Shown: one piece after another, positions 49,020 through 57,815 of the stretch
How the letters are laid out: each line of letters opens with the position of its first letter
How positions within the stretch are numbered: the first letter of the stretch is position 1
From: Nephromyces sp. MM_2019
Taxonomy: Eukaryota; Apicomplexa; Aconoidasida; Nephromycida
Length of the DNA: 57,815 bases
NCBI GenBank assembly: GCA_015657535.1
Contig: JADHZB010001839.1
Location: 1 to 57,815 of the forward strand
Reading direction: 5' to 3'
Translations under genes and position numbers: made by a program
The notes under the pieces: generated by a model
Databases searched by the model: none
Seen by the model: the letters and a program-made list of their open reading frames with translations, nothing else
What the model was told of the DNA's origin: nothing

Positions 49020-52000
49020 CTCAAGTGATGATATAGTTGAGGACTTAGTAAATGGTGAGAGTCTGTACTTATTTACAATGTGCTCTACTATGCAAACAGT
49101 TCAGTAAAAATGAATCTATATATGATCGCTTTAAATATTAGTAATCACAATATTCTCATTGTTAAGAATTGTTCATTTTTGAACATCAAACCAGCCATCA
49201 TATTCAATACAAACACGTATCAACAGCAAACAACTATAAAAATACACACTTTAAATATACAGGAAGCCAAAATAACATCAAATAAAGATGGAGATATTGA
49301 ATTCGATATCAATGGTTCGCTGTTACTTCTCAGTACAAACATTTTACCTAATCTTGATTTATCAACTCTGCCATTTGTGACTGAACTTGTCAATAAATTG
49401 AATTCAGCAGCAAAAATTCCAGGGATAAAAGAAAGGCTTTCAAAAACTCATGTAATCCATAATACTTTCCATGGGTACTTTTTAATAAACTTGAATATTT
49501 TAGTAATAAGATCAAAAAGTTTAACAATGAAACATAAACACTTATGGGAATAAAATTGAGGCACTTTGTATATGAAAAACGAGCAATCACTAGAAAATCC
49601 TACTTTTTTCTTTAGTCAGAAGATTTAATTTATTTCTTAACAAACAAAGTCTGGTTGAATTTGTTTACAAGGAATGCTAACCCCTCGAAATTATCAAAAG
49701 TCTATGAAATTTATCAAATTAAAACACTGGATATATCAACTTCAGAAATAAATTTCTTTTTTGAGGTGTTGGATTTTATGAACTTATTTTCACTCAAATA
49801 CCTGTGAGTCTTCTTATCTCAAACTTGAGTAGCTATTCTATTGAATATGTGTAAATATTTTAATTTTAAAATGATTTGAGTTGTAGCATCAATATATATA
49901 AATTGTGTATTTACTTGTAAATGTAATAACATTTTAAGTGGATCCTACTAGATTTCTATTTGTCTTTCGTTCTTATTTATCCTATTTAAATTCACATTAA
50001 TTATCATATACACATCTTTTAATAAATTCCCAGAAATACTAGTTTCATAAAAATAATTTTGAAAGTCAGTTTATCATTGATCACTCATTCTAATAAAAGC
50101 AACCAAAGCTTATTCCAAATTGTTAAAAAATTATTTGAGAACAAGAATGTTGATCCCTTAGGTTCTAATTAATTCATGCCATCTTATACATTTTGCATAT
50201 TTGTATGTGGGAATATGTTAATGTGCATTTGTGATTTAACTCATGTTTTATAAGTATGTCTTTGTGTGTTTATGTCTGCATATATATATGTAACTGTGAA
50301 AATCTTATGTGTACCGTATGCTTTACATTTACATATAATAGTGTATATTTACATCTGCTTAAACTTACCCTTGTGTAAATATTTGTATATGATTAACTTG
50401 ATTTATATGTGTGTTTACAAATAGGCTTGTGTATGTAGATAAAACATGATATGAGACATAAAGCTGCGCATGAAAGCTGAAAAATAAATCAAAAAATATA
50501 CAATTAACATTGTCCCTGAATTTATTAAATGTAGCGATTAGAAAGGTAGATATATTTCATGTGTTTTTATTTCAGAGCTATTCAACTACTTAGAGACGTT
50601 TATGAAATCACAAATCCAATCATATGACTTGAATGATTTACTACAAGCAATTTGCATATCTCATCCCAATCTAATTATCCAAAAAAGGGAATTTTTGGAG
50701 AAATCATTTTATTTCTCTATTTCAAATGGAATTGAAAGGGTATATGGACTTAACCTATTTATTTAAATGAATTTCGTAATGAAATCTATACAAAAACCTG
50801 CCTTGATATTAATTTGGATCAGGTGAAGTTCGAATATCTTACGAGATATAATAATTCAAATCCAAACTGGTTGATTCCAACCTGCTTCATTTCATGTGTA
50901 TGTATTTGTTGTGAAGAGTTTGGAACAAAATTAACAAGATCATCTCAAAAGTTTGTCTAATAATTTTATAAACATAGTATATATATATTTATATATAAGA
51001 CTATTGCTGTTGAACTTGATTAAAACACACACAGTTGCATATTATATTTATATACACCTGTCTATTAGCTAATACTTACTTAGAGTACAAACAGACATTA
51101 TAAAACGCTTTTGTACTAATTAAAGCCTCAAATCAAAAACTTAAAACTAGTAAAATAAATGTTAGTCATACCAAGGATTTGAAATTTTATATAATTTACC
51201 CTCACAATTAACAAATATAAACTTTTATTAAAAAATATGTAACTAATAAATCGAAAATTAAAAAAATTTAATCTATATGATCTTCTTAACTAGTTTGTGT
51301 ATATCATGGCTTAAAAACAACACTAGAATTGAATCAAACCGATTGGGACCATTGAGAGCCTACTTTGAACAATTTATAACACAAACACTGAGAAGATCAT
51401 TGCATACACAGCTCAAAGTATTGAGTTTATTTATTACTGAAAGAGTTATCTATCCACCTGAAATTAACCATAGGTGTGTGTGTTTATTTTTGCATTACCG
51501 ATTTATTACATTTACTTGAAGCCTTAAGTTTGATGAATCTTTTGATTAGTGTTATCAAATACATACCTTAATATAGACATGCACACTAAACTTTATTTAC
51601 AGCCGAATACTATTGATTACCATTTTACACACACTTTTGCATTATAATTACACATTTCTATATGAATATGTTGTTTTTTAAAAAAAATTATGCCTATTAC
51701 TTACATATGAACATATAGCTTTCGTCTTGTATAGGCATGAAAGCATATACAATTCGTTCCACATAAATTATACTCTGTCTATAAGTATAACCACACATCT
51801 AATTTCCTTTGGATAGGTCAACAACATGGATAGAGATCATTACACAAAAATTATCAGAGATTCAAATAAATTCACCAATTTTCAATGATTTTGTAGATTT
51901 AATGATAAAGTTCATTCCTTATAATAATTACATCTTGAATGAACATTACTTATGGAAATGGATAAAAATCATCAAAACGTATAAATATATGCTTATGCTT

Positions 52001-53463
52001 AGAAATTAAATCATTATTAATTTTATGCACCCTGTCTTTGAATCTCAGTCTGCTTAAAGATAAAGAGAAAACAGATGGTAGTTACTACAAACTTGCTTTA
52101 TTATTGTTAACTGAAATCATAACAAATAATAACTGCAGATTTGACAATATATATTTTATTCAACATGATTGTAAAAGGTGTGTCTATTATCAAATTAATT
52201 TTAAAATTTGTGATGTTTATCACACCTATATATGTGTAAACAAAAACAAGTCAAATTTACCATTATTTTCTTAATTTAAGGTATGCTTATGAGATTGGCG
52301 AAATTATTGGTGAAATAATAGAATTTTCAATTCAGATTGATCAGTGTTGGCTTTACAAGCAAATGTTTTTTATATTCATTTCTTTATGTCAAAATGAATT
52401 TTCAAGGTTACTCAATTTAAAAACACAGACTTAGATAAATGAATTATATAAGTGTTCTTGTATAGACATCCAAATTTATAAGGATAAATAAACACACATA
52501 ATAGTAATACATTTAAGTACACACTCACAAACACACAGTGACTTGCAAGTGTAGATTACATCTTATGTATAGATACACATAAGTCTATTAGGAAACAGAT
52601 TTATAAGCAATCATTTATATAGATTTATGTAGGCAATCATAGCAACACCTATATATACATTTACTTTTTTAATAAAAATACAAGTTGACAAATTAACAAA
52701 ATATTCATGAATCAAGAATTATTTATTAGCACACTTCAACCCAACACATATACATATACACACACACACATACATACACACATACACACATAAACACACA
52801 CACTCGCACACACTCACACACATATATACACACACACACACACAAATATTTTACAGATAAAAGTATACTTAAAACAGTAATTATAAAAATTTTGAAAATA
52901 TTTTGAAATGAAAATTTATAAAATTTAGGGATTATTTATTTTCAGAAAAATTCTTCAACAAAATTCAAATCCCATCAAAAAGTTATTCCCATTGATATTT
53001 TATAATGATTCAAATATAAGACAGCAGGTTGTGTATATAATTTAATTATTAGGGATAGTGTGTGTATATTATATATATGTCTATAGCTTTAAAAACTGTG
53101 TAATATCCATAATCCAATTATCAAACTGCAGTTTGGGTTTAATTTGATAATTAGGGCAGTTTGTGTGTGTGTATGTATAGGTTTGAAAATGTTTAATATC
53201 TACATAAGTAAACTGAGTTAAAATATAAATGTATAAATTAACCTTTTTGCTTTCAGGCCAAAATGTTTTTCATTATTCTTAAGGTTATTATTAAAATATT
53301 GAATTAAAAAATGTATGGAAGGAATATATTTTCTTGTGTTTTTATATAGTCATTTGATACAGTTACTGGCCTATTATACAAAAACTATCAATTTGTAAAT
53401 CATAACCAAGTTTGGTATAAAAAAATTTGTAGTAGAAATGATGAGTCGAATAAAATCAAATAG
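49020..53463 (+). CDS. Helical-solenoid (HEAT/ARM-like) hypothetical protein
   Basis: Multi-exon gene whose 3' half is well supported: exons near 50824-50949, 51288-51473, 51817-51997, 52050-52179, 52281-52408, 52951-53030, 53257-53283 and a last exon near 53348-53463 join in phase through GT-AG introns. The 5' half (from about 49020, with exons near 49103-49450, 49617-49800 and 50573-50740) is less certain, and one junction near 49800/50573 does not keep phase. The translated exons are Leu/Ile-rich amphipathic helices, as in HEAT or ARM solenoids, with no catalytic motif or transmembrane segment. I do not recognise the family. Several introns contain long TG or CA stretches, for example 52745-52845. 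Confidence 0.6.
52745..52845. repeat. Intronic CA-rich microsatellite
   Basis: Interrupted (CA)n with TA interruptions lying just upstream of a splice acceptor of the solenoid gene, inside the intron ending at about 52950. Confidence 0.9.
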
Positions 53464-54127
53464 TAACACGCCCAGCTACACATCAACACTCACAGTCTTT
53501 TATTTGAAACACATACACACCGACAGCTTTTCATATACTATATGTATAGTATATTTGATAAATGAAAAACTCATCAACTTACACACATAGGTTAATTATC
53601 ATAATTAACTAGAGTGCTAAAATAGAAAGGTTAACTCAAATTTTGAAGTCAAATTAAATTAATCTATGTTGTGTGAAGGCTTTGATACAATTTAATTATA
53701 TTTTATATATTTATATCTGTGTGAAGAAATATTATAAATAATGATTGCCATTATGCAATGAAACTATGACTAATAGGGAGTGTGTGTGATTCGTTAATTT
53801 TTTTCCAATCATTCCTATTTTACTGAATATTTGGATTTACACACGAACTTTGTAATACTTTGGTGTATGAGTGTGTATAAATGTGTACTATAAAATAATT
53901 TCAAGAGTGGGTGATAAGTGAGGCTTAAAAATGATTTAAATATATGTTTTGATCAAGTTTGTTTAGCAAAAGTTTTAGAGTGAGCGAGTGTGTAAAATAT
54001 TCAATTGGATGAGTAGATAAAAAATCAAGGTGGCTACAACATGATATTTATATCATTTGATAGGTGAGTAAATGTATTATCTTAAGAGCATTTATGCTCA
54101 TGCTTATCAAAATGTGTGTATTTTATT
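53464..54127. other. Convergent spacer between solenoid and SET genes
   Basis: AT-rich 3' flanks, with a palindrome-like CATATACTATATGTATAGTATA near 53532-53553 that could form a hairpin. No gene recognised. Confidence 0.45.
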
Positions 54128-54816
54128 TCAAGTCCAATCTTCCCAATAACCTTTGGTCATATTTGCATTGAGGATTAAACTCTCCTGAGAATTTTTCATC
54201 CTCTCAAACGCAACAGCTCGGGCTAAATCTTCTCTTTGTACTTCAGGCATGTTGTACCACACTTTCCTATGATTTATACATACACATACACACACACACA
54301 CGCACACACAAATAGATTTTATGAGTCATTTAGGTGGTTTATGTTGTTCTTTAATATACATAATCTGGTAACATTTTATTTAGTGCACATCTTTTGGTAC
54401 TATTGTTCATATAGGTAGTTTGTACACATATATTAGTTATAGTATACACGTACAGGATAATAAGTCAAGGTAGTTCATGTATACATTAGTAAGCATTCAG
54501 TACACACATATAAACATTATATAGTGTGTAATATATATATATATATATATATACTACCTGTGTTGAGAGTGCTGGCAAACTAAACAATAAAAAGGAGACT
54601 CATCATTTTGTGGTTTAAGGCCGAGACATTTTTGATGGACAACTTCGTGGCAGCCATCACAGACACTGACTTCTCCATATTTTCCACACACTGAACACAC
54701 CTGTTTTGATTATGATACACATATAAATCTTATGAGTTATAGTCAACGATTCTTCAAAATTATAGTTAAAGCATAGTGCCAAAAAGATGCAAGTGTAGTT
54801 GTGTGTGTTTAAGTCG

Positions 54817-54850
<34 letters not shown>

Positions 54851-57655
54851 CTGAAATTATGGTGTGCTAAAATAAAAGCATGTGTGTAAGATTTCTATCC
54901 ACAATAATTGTGTGTAGTATGCGCAGAGAGCTACATATTAAGTTGGAGTTTGTGTGAATGTATAGGTTGTATGTTAGAATTATGTGTGTGTATAAGGTTT
55001 GTATTAGAAATTTTGTGTATGTATATGTCTACCTCCCTTATACCCCATGTAAGGTCTATTATTGATTGTAGCTTATCCGATAAACCGTCTACGCATAGGC
55101 TCTTAGATAAAGCCAATAGCTGAAGAGTAGATTGTGTGTAAATTAAATTTGTAGTTTAATTTGTAATACTAGACACACACTTCTTATATGCATGTACAAT
55201 GTTGTAGATAATGTGCTTATTGGTTTGCACACACCTAAAGATATATAGTAAGGTATTATATTTACAATTTATATACACATGTATAAATACAAGCTGTGCA
55301 GTGTTAGCATATATATATATATACACACTTGGCATTGATAATATCTTCGAGCTTGAAAGTAAAAATCATCGAAAAATAAACAGCTTTCTCTTGCCTGAGT
55401 TTAGTGTGTAAGTAGTATTGTAATGATATGTATTGTAATGTTTGAGTCATAATATGTATTATAATGTGTGTATCATAAGATGTAATATAAAATGTTTGTC
55501 ATAATATGTTTTATAATGTATCATAATATGTGTTATAATGTGTGTGTCATGTTATGTATTATAAGGTGTGTTTATAATTACGGCATCTCTTTGTGGCCAA
55601 CTGAGTTCATTGGCTAGCAGTGACCAGGGAATGTCCATTGAAAACTGTAATTATATATAAATTAGATGCAATGTGTGTGTGTTTTATATTAATTATGTAT
55701 AAACTGTGTGTAATTTGAAAAATGTAAATAGTCTGTTACTTTTCTAGTTAAAGATTGACAAGATTCCTCGAGTGTTTGGCCATTCAGTAGTAATGTTTTT
55801 ATATAATTCAAATGAGCTTAAGATAGATATACACACACATGTATAAAAATATAATTTTTGAAAAGGTTTTGTATGATTGAATGGTATTAAAGTGGATACA
55901 AACAAAATAGGTAATTAAATTGACTAGTTTAAGCACCGTTGATCACCACTTATTTGGTATTACACACACTTCTACTCCTTTTTACATATAATGACACTAT
56001 CTTATACATCTCAAACTTTTGTAATTTTTACATTCTATGGAACCCATATGGCTGCTCAATACACACACACACATACCCAATGCACCTTTCTACCTCCAAG
56101 ATTCCACACCTAAACACCTTTTCAATCTATACACCCAATAATATAAACATCACACTACGCATCACGAATCTACCTCTCCCTCATAAACACAATCTATACA
56201 CCCCCTACACACACACAAAATATACACCCTCCATCCCTCCCTACACATCTCCTACCCCTCCCTACACACACACACACCTTCAGTTAAGTGATGTTTTGAT
56301 TTGATACCACTCATCCAAGGGTCCAATTGTTCACACTCTTCGAATTTTCGTTTGTTATTTCTCCTTTGTGTGTGTGTATCTACAACCCCATCTAATATAG
56401 TAGAAGGATTAGGCCTCCTTAAACGGTATGGATTGGAATAATCATTATCATTTAAGTGTGTAGTAAATTCCTTCAACCAATCAACGAAATTTCCCTCATT
56501 TCGTACCCTCTGTTGCCTCTGTATATCTGAGAGAAGGTTAGTCTGAGTTATACCAACTTGTTTGAGACAATTGGGGGCCCCACACAAACAGCGGAAACCC
56601 CTACCTATACCCTTTGATTTAAATCTACTCACACAAAATATGTTGTGTGTAGGGGTGGGGGGATGTGTGTATGTCTGGGGTGGTGGTGGGGGTGTGTGTG
56701 TGGGATGTGGGTATAGAATATGGAGGATGTGTGTGGATGGTGTAAGTGGAGTGTGTATATGTGGAATATATGTATATGGAGTGTGGAATATGTGAATGGA
56801 CTATTTGTACATTGTGTTGAGGATGTGTGTGGAGTGTGTAGAGGATGTATGGGGAATGTGTGTATAGAGTGTGGAGGATGTATGGAGTAGGCATGTAGAG
56901 GATGTGTTTGGAGTGTGTGCAGGGTTTGAGTGAAGTATGTGTGTGGAGTGTGGAGAATGTGTGTGGAGTATGTGGTGGATATTTGTAGAGGATATGTGTG
57001 GAGTGTGTGAGTGGAGTGTGTGAGTGGAGTGGATAGGGCTGTGGCATAGATACAGGGTGAGAATGAACTGTCGATGTGATGTGTTTATAAAGTCAATATG
57101 TGTGTGAGTTTGTTGTGCGCTTATGTGTGATTTATAATTATATACCTATATATAAAAACGAATAGATCTGTATAATTATATATAAATATAGGGAGAGTGT
57201 ATAATGCCTGTTAATTAGATTACCCATAATCATAGGTTATCTCTTCACCCTTATTGATTTTCCTTATGCTAATGATTGCCATCCTGTGTGTGTAGATTTA
57301 TGTATTGTGTGTGTATAGGCTATGCTTTTATATAGTGTGTGTACGTATACACACTAATAACCATTTCTAACTAACCGATAAGTTCCCCTTACATTAACTA
57401 CTTTGATAGTACAATTTGGGTTACAGGAGTGATTAATAAACCTTGCAATGTTACCCATGCGTGTACTGTCAATATACACACCATTCTTGACTTTCATTAC
57501 ATACCAATGACTCTATAAGCATTAGAGCGTTTATGTGTGTATGTGTGTTATCAAATGAATTTTATGGTACATATTATATATACCTGAACTCCATCATCAA
57601 TTTCTTGCATTGATCGTTTTTTTATTTGTTGTTGATATTCATCACAACTTATAAC
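54128..57655 (-). CDS. SET-domain histone methyltransferase with C-terminal PHD finger (5' end beyond window)
   Basis: Partial gene, running off the right edge. Exons that join in phase: 57655-57584, 57512-57376, 57283-57224, 56627-56278, 55816-55740, 55644-55582, 55119-55033, 54700-54558 and 54266-54128. The first three carry the core of a SET domain: GVYIDSTRMGNIARFINHSC, NPNC and EEITYDYG. The next gives a post-SET cysteine motif (RCLCGAPNC). Further downstream is a PHD finger (CSVC … CDGC … HQKC … CLVC), followed by a short tail ending WEDWT. The enzyme should methylate histone lysine in the nucleus, with the PHD reading histone tails. The order SET, post-SET, PHD resembles ASH1 rather than MLL proteins, which have PHD fingers before SET. 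Which lysine it modifies is not decidable here. Confidence 0.9.
54533..54551. repeat. (TA)n microsatellite in SET intron
   Basis: Alternating TA tract in the intron just downstream of the PHD exon's donor site, and a second similar tract at 54818-54848 in the upstream intron. Confidence 0.9.
56045..56277. repeat. CA/C-rich minisatellite (GT-rich in the SET-gene sense strand)
   Basis: CA-rich, imperfect repeat with CCCTCC and CTCC inserts. It abuts the donor at 56277, so in the SET pre-mRNA the intron opens with a long GU-repeat. It is roughly the reverse complement of the block at 56640-57050. Confidence 0.85.
56640..57050. repeat. GT/G-rich minisatellite in SET intron
   Basis: Imperfect repeats of GTGTGGAG, GAGGATGTGTGTG and similar, about 11-18 bases each, filling most of the intron between the 57224-57283 exon and the post-SET exon. 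The opposite strand has a long His/Thr/Pro/Tyr open frame which is a by-product of the repeat. Confidence 0.9.
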
Positions 57656-57675
57656 CTGATAGCCCAGGTATGCAC

Positions 57676-57720
57676 ATATATATATATATATATATACGTA
57701 CACACCTAAATATATAAACT

Positions 57721-57815
<95 letters not shown>
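57676..57815. repeat. (TA)n then (CA)n microsatellite at window edge
   Basis: A TA tract at 57676-57696 precedes a near-perfect CA repeat from about 57729 to the final base, over 40 units. It lies upstream of the first visible SET exon, probably in an intron, and continues beyond the window. Confidence 0.95.

Noticed and set aside
56625..57047. Minus-strand His/Thr/Pro/Tyr-rich open frame of 140 codons
   Set aside because: It is a translated minisatellite inside an intron between two well-supported SET exons.
57551..57815. Minus-strand Cys-Val repeat frame
   Set aside because: Translation of the (CA)n microsatellite fused to the visible SET exon without a splice; not a real protein.
1..57815. 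CRISPR array, insertion sequence, operon or telomere repeat
   Set aside because: None is present. The gene structure is eukaryotic, no transposase or reverse transcriptase was seen, and neither end shows telomeric repeats.

Overview
This is an AT-rich nuclear window from an intron-rich eukaryote, most likely an apicomplexan or close relative. The strongest evidence is a complete gene for apical membrane antigen 1 (AMA1): an ectodomain with the AMA1 cysteine pattern, a transmembrane segment, and a cytoplasmic tail ending in the conserved Phe-Trp motif. Genes are split by many short GT-AG introns, often 50-100 bases, and are separated by long AT-rich spacers. I cannot name the genus. The high intron density argues against Cryptosporidium.

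Positions 1-12370 hold no gene I can support. They carry nested old repeats: a purine- and G-tract-rich degenerate repeat (about 60-660), three copies of a roughly 200-bp repeat (1156-1880), and a strongly diverged kilobase-scale tandem array (about 2440-10720).

Positions 12.4-57.8 kb hold thirteen genes on both strands. In order: an HRQ1-type DUF1998 helicase (+), an ankyrin-like hypothetical (-), AMA1 with a mucin-like Thr/Arg repeat (-), an SR splicing factor (-), intronless folate enzyme FolD (+), a DJ-1-like protein with an N-terminal extension and no catalytic cysteine (-), the OLA1/YchF GTPase-fold ATPase (-), a TOG-domain protein (+), splicing factor SF3A2 (-), an intronless leucine-carboxyl-methyltransferase-like protein (+), a small coiled-coil protein (-), a helical-solenoid hypothetical (+), and a SET-PHD histone methyltransferase that runs off the right edge (-). 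These do not form a pathway. Most are housekeeping genes for RNA splicing, DNA repair, one-carbon metabolism, microtubules and chromatin, and AMA1 is the lineage-specific invasion gene among them.

The last 8 kb are crowded with TG/CA microsatellites and minisatellites that lie largely inside introns and in places form the splice sites themselves. The window ends inside a long (CA)n tract. The most unusual items are the mucin-like array in AMA1, the Cys-to-Gly change in the DJ-1 nucleophile elbow, and complementary minisatellites flanking the post-SET exon. Exon boundaries were read by eye from frame continuity and splice dinucleotides.
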